Origin: Salinibacterium sp. PAMC 21357
GTDB lineage: Bacteria > Actinomycetota > Actinomycetes > Actinomycetales > Microbacteriaceae
NCBI RefSeq assembly: GCF_000247645.1
Contig: NZ_AHWA01000004.1
Location: forward strand, 1,116,001-1,180,000
Length of the DNA: 64,000 nucleotides
Reading direction: 5' to 3'
A program made the position numbers and the translations under genes. This document shows, piece by piece, positions 30,338 through 38,905 of this stretch (position 1 is its first letter; every line of letters begins with the position of its first letter). The notes below the pieces were generated by a model. That model did not search any database and had not been told where the DNA came from. It was given only the letters and a program-made list of their open reading frames with translations.

Positions 30338-31779
30338 TGCCCCACCACCAATCGGTTTTCGATGGACGGCTCAATAACCAGTTGCGGTTGGTGACGCACG
30401 GTATCTGACAGCCGCAATAGCAGTGCCGCAATGATCCAGTTAGCAACGAGCGACGAACCACCAGCAGCCATGAATGGAGTCGTGAGCCCGGTCAACGGGA
30501 TCACGCGCGTGACGCCGCCGATAACCACAAAGACTTGCAGCGCGATCACGAAAGCGAGACCGACGCCGAGGAGGCGGCCGAAATCATCTTGACCGGCAAA
30601 GCCGATGCGGAATCCACGAGACACAAACAGAAGGTACAGCGCCAAGATTGCGAAGATGCCGATAAGGCCCAACTCTTCGCCGAGCGCAGAAATGATGTAG
30701 TCGCTCTCCGCCAGCGGGGTGATATTAGGGCTACCGCGTCCAAGGCCCGTGCCGATGAGCCCGCCGTCCGCGAGGCCAAACAAGCCCTGCACAAGCTGAT
30801 AGCTGCCTCCGGTCGCCTCGTAAACATCCGGGTTGAAAGGATCGAGCCAGGCGTCAATGCGACCCGAGATGTAGGTGAGGTAGCGGCTAGCGACGAAAGC
30901 GCCGCCCAGGAACATCGCCATACCCAGCAGAATCCAACTCGATCGGCCGGTAGCGACATAGATCATCACGAGGAAGAGGCCGAAGTAGAGCAGCGCCGTT
31001 CCCATATCGCGCTGGAAGATCAAGACCAGCATCGAGGCAACGAAGACCACAATGATCGGGCCGAGATCGCGGGCGCGCGGGAACGTCAAACCCAACACTT
31101 TGCGACCAACCATCGAGAGCGAATCACGCGCCGAGACTAGGTAACCGGCAAAGAAAATTGCCAACGCAATTTTGGCGAGCTCACCTGGCTGGAATGAGAA
31201 AGCGCCGATCTGAACCCAAAGACGGGCACCGAAGCGGGTGTCACCAATGATGGGCGCGAGAGGGAGTAAGAGCAAAGCAATACCGCTAAACATCGCAATG
31301 TAGCGGTAACGCTGGAGTACACGGTGATTTTTGATGATGAGAAGAACCGCCATAGCGATGATGATCGCGATCGCCGTCCAGACAATCTGACGGATGCCGC
31401 CGCTACTCCAACCGTTCAATTCATCAGCCAAATCGAGGCGGTAGATCATGGCGATGCCGAGCCCATTGAGCACAGTGATGATCGGCAAAATCAGCGGATC
31501 GGCATCCCGAGCTGTAACCCGCAACGTGATGTGCATCGCGAACACGAGCACACCGAGAATGCCCGAAAGCCCCAAGACGGTGAAGCCCAGGTGCCCAATA
31601 GCGCCCAACTGAACCAACGCGATCGATCCCAGATTGATGGCGACCGCGATGATTACCAGCAGCAGTTCAAGATTGCGCAGCCGAGCGGGCACCCGAAGCT
31701 TCAACCGGATGTTCTCCGTAATCGCTCGCGGGCCGGCAGCAGCCGAGGCGCGAGCGGCATCGTTAAGGTATCCGGGCAT
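30334..31779 (-). CDS. rodA: FtsW/RodA/SpoVE-family peptidoglycan glycosyltransferase, 481 aa
   Basis: SEDS-family glycan polymerase working with the class B PBP encoded downstream. About 12 membrane helices; the SEDS motifs LAKIALAIFFAGYL, FQRDMGTALLYFGLFLVM and VIPLTGLTTPFMAAGGSS are present. Compared with shorter SEDS proteins it has a polar N terminus of about 30 residues and a cytoplasmic tail. It overlaps pstP by 17 bases and pbpA by 4. Elongation rather than division is inferred from the cluster. Confidence 0.95.
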   Translation of the reverse strand: MPGYLNDAARASAAAGPRAITENIRLKLRVPARLRNLELLLVIIAVAINLGSIALVQLGAIGHLGFTVLGLSGILGVLVFAMHITLRVTARDADPLILPIITVLNGLGIAMIYRLDLADELNGWSSGGIRQIVWTAIAIIIAMAVLLIIKNHRVLQRYRYIAMFSGIALLLLPLAPIIGDTRFGARLWVQIGAFSFQPGELAKIALAIFFAGYLVSARDSLSMVGRKVLGLTFPRARDLGPIIVVFVASMLVLIFQRDMGTALLYFGLFLVMIYVATGRSSWILLGMAMFLGGAFVASRYLTYISGRIDAWLDPFNPDVYEATGGSYQLVQGLFGLADGGLIGTGLGRGSPNITPLAESDYIISALGEELGLIGIFAILALYLLFVSRGFRIGFAGQDDFGRLLGVGLAFVIALQVFVVIGGVTRVIPLTGLTTPFMAAGGSSLVANWIIAALLLRLSDTVRHQPQLVIEPSIENRLVVGQ

Positions 31780-33007
31780 CAGACAACAGTCCTACGATTC
31801 GGCGGGCATCCTCAAGGTCGTGCGCATTGATCGTGCTCTCCACGCTCGCACGGCGATACAGCGGCAGGTCGACAACACGGACATCCGTGATTTGGTACAC
31901 GTGAGACAAAGAAATCGGCCCAATGTCTTGCTGCACACCCTGATAAATCGCCACCTGGCCATCATCAGCACCGACATAGAACTGCTGCTGGGTGTACTGG
32001 TAACCGACGACGAGACCGCCAGTAATGGCAGCGATCGTGACCGTAATGAAGGCGATCCACGAGATGCGACGTCGGCGAACTCGGCGGCGATCCTCCCGAA
32101 TAATCGCCTGATAGTACTCATCAGACTCAGGCTCAAAGTGACTATCGTCTGGTTGGTTGGCCTTAAGCGGGTGAAGGAGAAGGTTCGGCAGTCGAACCGG
32201 CTTCTTGGCGATCGTCGGCTCGAATGACAACGGCGACGCGGCTGAACCCACCGTAATCGGGGGTGTGCTGGCAGACGTATCGTCATCGCCGATATCGACC
32301 AGTACCACTGTCACATTGTCGGGAGCGCCCTGATCGAGGCTGGCCTGAACAAGACGTTCAGTCGCAGCAGCGGCATCGGTAACGCGACGCAGAGTTGCAG
32401 CGATCTTGTCATCCGTAACAAAACTGCTCAAACCATCGGAGCAGAGCAACCAACGATCACCCGGCTGAGTATCAAGAACTTCAGTATCGATCTCGGGAGA
32501 AGCATCAACATCACCCAACACACGCATCAACACCGAACGACGCGGATGCACGGCTGCTTCCTCAAGTGTGATGCGACCGCTCTCCACCAAACGCTGCACG
32601 AACGTGTGATCGTGAGTGATCTGCGACATCTTGCCATCGCGCAACAAGTAGATGCGAGAGTCACCGATATGGGCCATCGCCATTTTGTTACCGACACGAA
32701 CCATGCCGCTCACCGTCGTGCCCATACCGGTGAGCTCATTGTGCTCAATAACCGTGTCAGACAGGATGTGATTGGCCGAGATTAGAGTGTCGTGCAGAAC
32801 CTGAGCCGCTTCCTCAGCGGACTCAAACGGATGATCCGCCTCTACGACATGCTTGATAGTGATCGCCGAAGCGACATCGCCACCAGCGTGACCGCCCATG
32901 CCATCCGCGACAATAAAGAGATGTGTGCCAGCGTAAGCAGAGTCCTGGTTGTTGGCGCGGACCCGACCCACATGGGATGCGGCAGCACTGTTGCCCGAAG
33001 TCGCCAT
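31763..33007 (-). CDS. pstP: PP2C-family Ser/Thr phosphatase PstP, 414 aa
   Basis: Metal-dependent protein phosphatase opposing PknA/PknB. The PP2C domain covers residues 1-240: RANNQDSAYAG, VADGMGGHAGGD, IGDSRIYLLRDG and LLCSDGLSSFV carry the metal-binding Asp residues. A cytoplasmic linker is followed by one membrane helix (about 315-335) and a small outer domain. The gene lies 4 bases after fhaB and overlaps rodA. Confidence 0.96.
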   Translation of the reverse strand: MATSGNSAAASHVGRVRANNQDSAYAGTHLFIVADGMGGHAGGDVASAITIKHVVEADHPFESAEEAAQVLHDTLISANHILSDTVIEHNELTGMGTTVSGMVRVGNKMAMAHIGDSRIYLLRDGKMSQITHDHTFVQRLVESGRITLEEAAVHPRRSVLMRVLGDVDASPEIDTEVLDTQPGDRWLLCSDGLSSFVTDDKIAATLRRVTDAAAATERLVQASLDQGAPDNVTVVLVDIGDDDTSASTPPITVGSAASPLSFEPTIAKKPVRLPNLLLHPLKANQPDDSHFEPESDEYYQAIIREDRRRVRRRRISWIAFITVTIAAITGGLVVGYQYTQQQFYVGADDGQVAIYQGVQQDIGPISLSHVYQITDVRVVDLPLYRRASVESTINAHDLEDARRIVGLLSDARIP

Positions 33008-33011
33008 TCAA

Positions 33012-33530
33012 TTACCGTCGCAGTTCGAAGCTGGTCGTGCCGATTTTGATCGGCGTATTCAACGGAATTGGCGTCGGAACACTCACACGTTGGCCAGCAA
33101 GGAACGTGCCATTAGTCGAATCAAGATCCTGAACAACCCAGCTATCAGCCCAACGCAACAAACGGGCGTGATGAGTTGACGTGTAGTCGTCACGAATCAC
33201 CAAACCAGACTCGCTAGACCGACCAATCGTGAGCTGCTCATCCGGCAACGAAATCTCGAGACCCTCTTTGGAACCAGAGACGATAACCAGTCGCGTCGCA
33301 TCGAGCGAGCCGCCCGTGGCCGGCACCGGAGCAACTGGTCGAGTGGGCTGCGCGGCGGGTGGGGCAGAAGGGGTTGAGGGCGCTTGCGTCTGAGCGGCAC
33401 TCTGCACGGGCATCCGGCGCACCTTTTCTCCGAAGAGATCAGAGCGCAGAGCGTAGACGATCGCAAAAATGAAACCCCACATGATGGCGAGGAACGCGAT
33501 GCGCAACAAGAGGAGGGTGAGTTCACTCAT
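33012..33530 (-). CDS. fhaB: FHA-domain protein FhaB (FipA-like), 172 aa
   Basis: Phosphothreonine-reading adaptor of the PknA/PknB system. An N-terminal membrane helix (residues about 4-28) is followed by a Pro/Ala/Gln-rich linker and a C-terminal FHA domain at about 85-160 with the GRSSESGLVI, STHHARL and DLDSTNGTF motifs. It overlaps fhaA by 4 bases. In mycobacteria the homologue links kinase signalling to the division machinery; the same role is inferred. Confidence 0.95.
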   Translation of the reverse strand: MSELTLLLLRIAFLAIMWGFIFAIVYALRSDLFGEKVRRMPVQSAAQTQAPSTPSAPPAAQPTRPVAPVPATGGSLDATRLVIVSGSKEGLEISLPDEQLTIGRSSESGLVIRDDYTSTHHARLLRWADSWVVQDLDSTNGTFLAGQRVSVPTPIPLNTPIKIGTTSFELRR

Positions 33531-34243
33531 AGGGTGAACCCCCGGTCATTGCGTCGATCAGCGTTCTGGTCAACATCGGAGGATTGGGCAAGCACACGGA
33601 ACACGATACGGGTTCGACCGATATCAATCACGGATTCCGGCGCGAGTGGCGCGCGAGAAACTGGCGATCCGTTCAATTTCGAGCCATTTGTGGAGCTGAG
33701 ATCGTTAACTTCGGCCCGCGTGCCATCCCACAAAATTTCGACATGCTTGCGAGAAATACCGTTGTCATCGACAGTAATGTCAGCTTCGCTACCCCGGCCG
33801 ATGATGGTTCGCGAATGCACCAGGGGATGCCGGACACCATTTATTTCGAGCACCGGTGTCCAAGCGACGGTGCCTTTGACGCTCACGGAATCTACTTCAA
33901 TCATTCCCTGGCTGAGGGAATCATCGGGAGCAAGAGTGATGCCGATGCCCCCCGAAAACGAGTAATGCTGGGCGGTGGCGTGACGTTGTACAAGCTCGGT
34001 GAGCTCTGAAATGAGTGTTGACCCGAGGCCGGCCATCCGCTGATAGTCGGTTTGGCTGAGGCGCACGGTGAAATTGTTGGGCACGAGAATGCGGTCGCGC
34101 GACACAACGGCAGCCTGCGTGTCGAGTTCGCGGCGCAAAGCGCTCGTAATCTCGACGGGTTGCAGACCACTTTTGAAGGTCTTAGCGAATGCGCCGTTGA
34201 CGGCACGCTCGAGACCTCGCTCAAAGTTGTCCAGAAGACCCAA
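33527..34243 (-). CDS. fhaA: FHA-domain protein FhaA (DUF3662-FHA), 238 aa
   Basis: First gene of the wall-growth operon. The N-terminal DUF3662 domain (residues 1-115, beginning LGLLDNFERGLERAVNGAF) precedes a C-terminal FHA domain with GRGSEADITV, SRKHVEI and DLSSTNGSKLNG. Mycobacterial FhaA binds phosphorylated MviN and regulates peptidoglycan synthesis. It is shorter than the mycobacterial protein because the central linker is reduced. The start is TTG at 34243, supported by GAGGAG five bases before it. Confidence 0.93.
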   Translation of the reverse strand: MGLLDNFERGLERAVNGAFAKTFKSGLQPVEITSALRRELDTQAAVVSRDRILVPNNFTVRLSQTDYQRMAGLGSTLISELTELVQRHATAQHYSFSGGIGITLAPDDSLSQGMIEVDSVSVKGTVAWTPVLEINGVRHPLVHSRTIIGRGSEADITVDDNGISRKHVEILWDGTRAEVNDLSSTNGSKLNGSPVSRAPLAPESVIDIGRTRIVFRVLAQSSDVDQNADRRNDRGFTL

Positions 34244-34322
34244 AGCTCTCCTCGTGATCGCTCGTTGTGGTACGTCGATGTTAGCTGTTAAGGGAGACTA
34301 ACCCGTTACCGACGTCGAGCTG

Positions 34323-35039
34323 TTAGGGCAGTAGGCCCATCGGGTCAACGCGAGTTCCGTTGACGTAGGTCTCAAAGTGGAGGTGGGCGACGGTGACATA
34401 GCCGGTGCTTCCGCTCAAGCCGATGGGGGTTCCTGCAGCCACTGTTTGGCCGGGAGCTACCATCTGCGAGCCCTGAATCATGTGCGAGTAGAGGGTTGAA
34501 ACGCCGCTGCCATGATCGATCTTTACGTACTGGCCCCAACCTCCGCCATACGTAACCTGGGTGACTACACCGGGGGATGCCGAAACGATAGTTGCTCCGC
34601 TGCCCGTCATGATGTCGATGCCGCCGTGGAATTCTCCGGCGCCGCGGTAACCGAATCCGTCATTGACGGGGGCGCTTGCTGGCCACATGGCAAGGAATCC
34701 AGCGAACTGGCCGCCATACGACCCAGCGAATGAGCCAGAAGGGGCGGACGGAACGTAGACGGGAACGACGGGCTCTACAACGAGCTTCTCGACCTGAATG
34801 GCGTCGCGAGTTGCGGCGCTGATCTCGGTATCGACCGACGACGCGAACGTTTGGCTGGGAACCGAAGGCGTGGCTTCGGTGGCAGCAATGGACGAAGCTT
34901 GCTGCATGACTACGGATGCCGAAGCTGCGGAAGCAGTGGACGGAAGGTCGCGAGAAGACGGCTCCAAGTGTGCTGCGGCTGGAACAGTCACGCTCACGAC
35001 AACTGCCATGATTGCGCTGAGTGTCAGCAATCGTTTCAC
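34323..35039 (-). CDS. M23 (LytM-type) peptidoglycan endopeptidase, secreted, 238 aa
   Basis: Secreted zinc peptidase acting on peptidoglycan cross-bridges or regulating amidases. A signal peptide (MKRLLTLSAIMAVVVSVTVP, likely cleavage after AAA at about residue 23) leads to a Ser/Ala-rich linker and a C-terminal LytM domain with HGGIDI and the HLHFE motif that supply the zinc ligands. The start is GTG at 35039 with a GGGGG stretch upstream. It is separated from fhaA by 79 bases and is probably a separate unit or a distal partner in wall remodelling. Confidence 0.92.
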   Translation of the reverse strand: MKRLLTLSAIMAVVVSVTVPAAAHLEPSSRDLPSTASAASASVVMQQASSIAATEATPSVPSQTFASSVDTEISAATRDAIQVEKLVVEPVVPVYVPSAPSGSFAGSYGGQFAGFLAMWPASAPVNDGFGYRGAGEFHGGIDIMTGSGATIVSASPGVVTQVTYGGGWGQYVKIDHGSGVSTLYSHMIQGSQMVAPGQTVAAGTPIGLSGSTGYVTVAHLHFETYVNGTRVDPMGLLP

Positions 35040-35250
35040 GCGGTAACCCCCAGGGGTGTGGTCTTTGCACTGCCCAATATCAGCAGTTTTGGATCATGTC
35101 TGGTTGAACCCAGCATTTTAGATACACGGGCAGCTATCGACCCTATAGGAGAAAACTGTGAATCGTTAGTGAATTGATGCGTGAGCCCGAGTCGCGGACA
35201 GTCTTAGCGCTGTGATAATCTCACTCAGTTGAGTGTTTAACTCAACCCAC

Positions 35251-35334
35251 GCGTGAGTGGCGGAATTGGTAGACGCGCACGGTTCAGGTCCGTGTGTTCG
35301 AAAGGACGTGGGGGTTCAAGTCCCCCCTCGCGCA
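35251..35334 (+). tRNA. tRNA-Leu (anticodon CAG)
   Basis: An 84-base class II tRNA: acceptor GCGTGAG pairs with CTCGCGC (one G-T pair), discriminator A, anticodon CAG at 35285-35287 within CACGG/CCGTG, a long variable arm and a T-arm GGGGGTTCAAGTCCCCC. CCA is not encoded. Confidence 0.96.
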
Positions 35335-35362
35335 CAGTGCAGGTGCACAGCAGAGGTAGAAG

Positions 35363-35390
35363 AAAAGACCCACCAGATGGTGGGTCTTTT
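35363..35390. terminator. Bidirectional rho-independent terminator
   Basis: A perfect 12-base stem AAAAGACCCACC / GGTGGGTCTTTT with a four-base loop, followed by CTT. The A/T-rich outer arms let it act on both strands, serving tRNA-Leu (+) and pdxY (-). Confidence 0.9.
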
Positions 35391-35430
35391 CTTGTTGGTC
35401 GGTTTTTTGATCGGTGTTTGTTGGTTTAGT

Positions 35431-36282
35431 TCACCGAACCTGGCGCGCAGTGAACTGCATCTGCGGGTGCGCGTAGAACTCTTGTGACTCCACGAGCTGC
35501 AATTCACGCTCGCCAGACTCGAGGGTTCTGGTGAGCAGGTCGAAGACGCTGGATGCGGTGCGAGCCAAGGCATCCGCGGCATCGCCGGTGCGTGCGAAGT
35601 GGGCGGTGAAGAGGGCTGCGGTGACGTCACCGGAACCGTTGGCCTTCATTGGCAGCTGTGGGGTCTGTACGATCCAGGCTCCGGCATCCGTCACGACCAT
35701 CATTTCGATGGTGTCGGGCTCGCGGTCGGGGCGCTCGACGCTCGTCACGAGAACCGTGCTCGGGCCCATCGCCCGGGCGAGATCTGCGGATGACAGCGTC
35801 GATTCGATCGTGTCAGGCTCGGTCTCGGTGAGGAAGCCGAGCTCGAACTGGTTGGGCGTGATGATGTCGGCGACCGGAACCACGCGCTCGCGCAGCAGGA
35901 TCGGAATGGCGGGAGCCACGAAGCATCCGGATTTCGCATTGCCCATCACGGGGTCGCACGCGTAGATCGCGTTCGGGTTCGCTGCCTTCACGCGGGCAAC
36001 GGTGTCGATGATGACATCGCCGATGCCGTCGCCGCCCTGGTAGCCCGAGAGGATGACATCGAGCTGAGGGAAGATTCCACGGTCCTCGACGCCCGCAATG
36101 ACCTCTGAAACGTCGCTGGGGTCGATCATTGGTCCGCGCCACGCGCCATAGCCGGTGTGATTCGAGAAGTTGACCGTATACACCGGCACAACTTCAACGC
36201 CGATGCGCTGCAGCGGGAACACCGCGGCAGAGTTGCCGACATGGCCGAACGCGACTGCGGACTGAATCGAGAGGATTTTCAT
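35431..36282 (-). CDS. pdxY: Pyridoxal kinase, 283 aa
   Basis: PfkB/ribokinase-fold kinase that phosphorylates pyridoxal in the B6 salvage pathway. The N-terminal IQSAVAFGHVGNSAAVFPLQRIG, the HTGYGAWRG loop, DPVMG and ITPNQFELGFLT are PdxK/PdxY signatures; the C-terminal GSGDVTAALFTAH carries the catalytic Asp and anion hole. Length is usual. No operon partner; it is isolated between a terminator and a divergent lipoprotein gene. Confidence 0.93.
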   Translation of the reverse strand: MKILSIQSAVAFGHVGNSAAVFPLQRIGVEVVPVYTVNFSNHTGYGAWRGPMIDPSDVSEVIAGVEDRGIFPQLDVILSGYQGGDGIGDVIIDTVARVKAANPNAIYACDPVMGNAKSGCFVAPAIPILLRERVVPVADIITPNQFELGFLTETEPDTIESTLSSADLARAMGPSTVLVTSVERPDREPDTIEMMVVTDAGAWIVQTPQLPMKANGSGDVTAALFTAHFARTGDAADALARTASSVFDLLTRTLESGERELQLVESQEFYAHPQMQFTARQVR

Positions 36283-36424
36283 CCCTCGATTCTCCCACTT
36301 TCTACTGGCGGATGGTGTTCTCTTGGAGGCGAACCCCGGGGCGTCACCACAACGTGGGGGAGCGCTTGGTGAGGAACGTAAGATAACCTCGAATTTAGCT
36401 TATTGAAAAGATTTTGGGGATATT

Positions 36425-37024
36425 GTGATTGCAAGAACTAAGACCGTGAGCGTTATCGCAACCGCGATTGTGGCGTGCACATTGATGACTGGCTGCGCGT
36501 CTTCTGGAGCGAGCAGCGATCCGGAATCCTCATCGTCGGCCGAGGGCGGGATTGGAGTCGAGGAGAAGATCCTCAATGTGGTGGTAACGCTGCCCGCAAA
36601 CCTCTTCGAGGACACATCTGAAGAGGAAATCCACGCCCGCGCGGAAGGATCCGGCTACAAAGCGGTCGTCAACGACGACGGTTCGGTCGAGTACACCATC
36701 CCCAAATCGGTGCACGCGGAACTGATTGCTGAGATGGCCAGTGGCATAGACGAGAGTATCGCCGACACGCTGATCAGGGAAGCGCCTATCGAAGAGATTA
36801 CGCACGACGGCGAGTATTCCGCGTTCGCCATGACCGTTAACCGCGCGGCATTCGAGGAGTCGTTTTCCGCTGGGTTCGTTCCGATCACCTTGGGAACCCG
36901 GGCGATGTTTTACCAGTTGTTCGATGGCGTTTCTATAGATGATCGACGTGTCGTCGTGACCTACATCGATTCAGCTTCAGGAGAAGAGTTCGACACGTAC
37001 GTGCTCCCCGACGCTTTGGAGTAA
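36425..37024 (+). CDS. Putative secreted lipoprotein, 199 aa
   Basis: Starts with a basic residue-containing signal sequence and a lipobox LMTGC (Cys at about residue 20), followed by an Ser/Glu-rich linker and a folded domain of about 150 residues rich in acidic residues. No recognised family; similar orphan lipoproteins occur in Microbacteriaceae. The start is GTG at 36425. Function unknown. Confidence 0.75.
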   Translation: MIARTKTVSVIATAIVACTLMTGCASSGASSDPESSSSAEGGIGVEEKILNVVVTLPANLFEDTSEEEIHARAEGSGYKAVVNDDGSVEYTIPKSVHAELIAEMASGIDESIADTLIREAPIEEITHDGEYSAFAMTVNRAAFEESFSAGFVPITLGTRAMFYQLFDGVSIDDRRVVVTYIDSASGEEFDTYVLPDALE

Positions 37025-37061
37025 ACCTCGTCGCTGGCGGATGCTGGAACGGGCAGGCGAG

Positions 37062-37418
37062 CTAGCGGCGCCCGAGCTCCACGAGCTTGCGTTCGCGCAT
37101 TGCCAAGAACAGCGGGAAGGTGAACGCGAAGGCCGTGATGCCGGAGAGCACGATATAGAGCCAAGCGCGCTTCATCCCGAGGCGGCGCGCTTCGATGATG
37201 ATTAGGATGCTGCCCGCGACAGCCACCACGAGAAGGTCGACGCCGAGAGAGTTGACGGCCGGGCCGCTACCGAACCAATCGCCAAGATAATCGCGCATCT
37301 GCACGATTGCTAGAGCGTTGAAGATCCACGTGCCGACTAGGCCGATCAGCGAGAGGATCGCGAATGTGATCGCGCGTGAATTCCAGTGGCGAAGGATTCG
37401 AGCAGGTGGCTGCTTCAT
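37062..37418 (-). CDS. DUF2834-type membrane protein, 118 aa
   Basis: Three membrane helices (about residues 17-38, 59-76 and 86-105) in the DUF2834 arrangement, with a basic start MKQPPARILRHWNSR and a basic tail RERKLVELGRR. The longer open frame to 37688 runs into the LacI gene and a tandem repeat and is rejected; the ATG at 37418 begins the family-like part. Function unknown. Confidence 0.75.
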   Translation of the reverse strand: MKQPPARILRHWNSRAITFAILSLIGLVGTWIFNALAIVQMRDYLGDWFGSGPAVNSLGVDLLVVAVAGSILIIIEARRLGMKRAWLYIVLSGITAFAFTFPLFLAMRERKLVELGRR

Positions 37419-37480
37419 GACACCAGTGTGCACCCGCGCACCGCTGGAACGCGCAGCGACAGCATGAACCAGCACAAACA

Positions 37481-37510
37481 GCACAAACCGGCACAAACCG
37501 GCACAAACCG
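37481..37510 (+). repeat. Three perfect 10-base tandem repeats
   Basis: GCACAAACCG three times in a row, with degraded copies on the left (37462-37480). The array lies between the LacI gene stop and the DUF2834 start. It is a slippage-prone minisatellite; no function is evident. Confidence 0.85.
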
Positions 37511-37527
37511 GCATGGTGAAAGGCGAA

Positions 37528-38625
37528 CTAGCGCGAGGCTGCAGCTCCCGCGGTAGTGGCAGAGGTCGCGTCGCTTCCGGCGAGCCGAGCCGTCGACTCT
37601 CGCACAATGAGCTCTGCACGCAGTAGCACCGAGCTACCGGGGTCGGTTGACTCGTTGGAGCCCCGCTCGACTGCCTCAGCGACGGCAAGCTGCGCCATCC
37701 GCGTAATGGGCTGGCGAACGCTGGTGAGCGGAGGGTCGTACAGGTCAGCGAGGATGATGTCGTCGAAGCCGATCACGGAAACATCCTGCCCAACTTTGAG
37801 TCCGAGGTCACGAAGACCGCGACAGAATCCGAGCGCGGTCATGTCGTTGATCGCAACCACAGCCGTAGGGGCTGTTGCGGGGTCGGCGAACAGATCCTTT
37901 GCGGCGGCACGTCCTACCTCGGCCGCTTCAACATCACCGAAGAGGTCGGCGTCGAGGCCGGTCCAGTGCGGCATGTCGGCGACGGACAAGCCGGCAGCTT
38001 CAATGGCGTCGCAGTACCCCCGATAGCGTGCGGAGCGGTTGACCGAGCGAATCGACCCCGAAACAAAAGCGATTCGCGTGTGGCCGAGTTCGAGCAGGTG
38101 CGCTGTGGCAACTTGACCGCCCACATTGTTGTCGATGCTGATGCTCACGACTGAATCGGGGTCGTTCGGTTGCGCTGGTCGGTCGAAGGTCACTAGACGC
38201 AAGCCTTCAGCGATGACGTGACTGACGTGCTGGAGAGAGGGCAGTGAGGTGCACAGGATGATGCTGCGCACGCCGTCTTCCCACAACTCTTCGACATAGC
38301 GACGCTCGCGCTCGGGATCGCGCTCGCTGTTGCAGAGCAAAACGCTGCACCCCAATGCCAGTGCGGCGATCTCTACTTCGTGAGCGAATGCTCCCCAAAA
38401 CGGGTTACCGACCGAGGGCACAACGAGGCCAACGGTTTGTGTCTTGCCGTTGCGTAGCTGGCGCGCCGCACGGTTGGGGCGGTAGCCAAGTTCTGAAATC
38501 GCCGACTCGATACGCACTCGCGTTGCAGCGACCATTCGACCCTGTCGGTCGTTGAGGAAGTTGGAGACGGTGCTGGGGGACACCCCTGCGGCCTGAGCCA
38601 CATGCTGGATGGTTACTCGAGCCAC
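37528..38625 (-). CDS. LacI-family transcriptional regulator, 365 aa
   Basis: Probable local repressor of the divergent carbohydrate locus. The N-terminal helix-turn-helix TIQHVAQAAGVSPSTVSNFLN and the hinge helix are followed by a periplasmic-binding-protein-like effector domain (residues about 60-340). The GTG start has a strong AAGGAGGT ribosome-binding sequence. Two LacI-type half-palindromes lie in the spacer to the ABC transporter genes, one on the TSS side of the transporter promoter. The effector is probably an oligosaccharide or sugar acid. Confidence 0.93.
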   Translation of the reverse strand: MARVTIQHVAQAAGVSPSTVSNFLNDRQGRMVAATRVRIESAISELGYRPNRAARQLRNGKTQTVGLVVPSVGNPFWGAFAHEVEIAALALGCSVLLCNSERDPERERRYVEELWEDGVRSIILCTSLPSLQHVSHVIAEGLRLVTFDRPAQPNDPDSVVSISIDNNVGGQVATAHLLELGHTRIAFVSGSIRSVNRSARYRGYCDAIEAAGLSVADMPHWTGLDADLFGDVEAAEVGRAAAKDLFADPATAPTAVVAINDMTALGFCRGLRDLGLKVGQDVSVIGFDDIILADLYDPPLTSVRQPITRMAQLAVAEAVERGSNESTDPGSSVLLRAELIVRESTARLAGSDATSATTAGAAASR

Positions 38626-38905
38626 GTGACCTCCTTCGGTAGTTGACGATCCTGATGATCGCTGTTTCAGTGTAACGATTTATTAGCTTTCGGCAAATGT
38701 TTACTGAACCACCCGAAGCAAGTCTGACCTATTCAAATAAAATCTATTGACTCCACGAGACAGACTCGTCTATGGTCAGTGCATCGTTACACCGATTTCA
38801 CCCACCCCCCTAGGAAATCGGTCAGCAATCAAATGAGCCGACGACGACGTCGCGGAACGAAGGCACTGGAGCCGTCGCTCAATCTCACAGTGAGAGGACA
38901 TGCAC
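38626..38905. promoter_or_regulatory. Divergent control region of LacI and ABC transporter genes
   Basis: For the transporter operon a good sigma-70-type promoter is visible: TTGACT at 38747-38752, an 18-base spacer, TATGGT at 38771-38776. A LacI-type operator TGCATCGTTACA (38780-38791) sits at the expected transcription start. A related inverted half, TGTAACGATTTA (38671-38682), lies nearer the regulator gene. The inverted 9-mers TGTAACGAT and ATCGTTACA suggest two sites for one repressor, possibly with looping. Confidence 0.7.

Noticed and set aside
35040-35250. c-di-AMP (ydaO-type) riboswitch before the M23 peptidase
   Set aside because: Such riboswitches precede wall hydrolase genes in actinobacteria, but I could not find the conserved core motifs in the 210-base leader.
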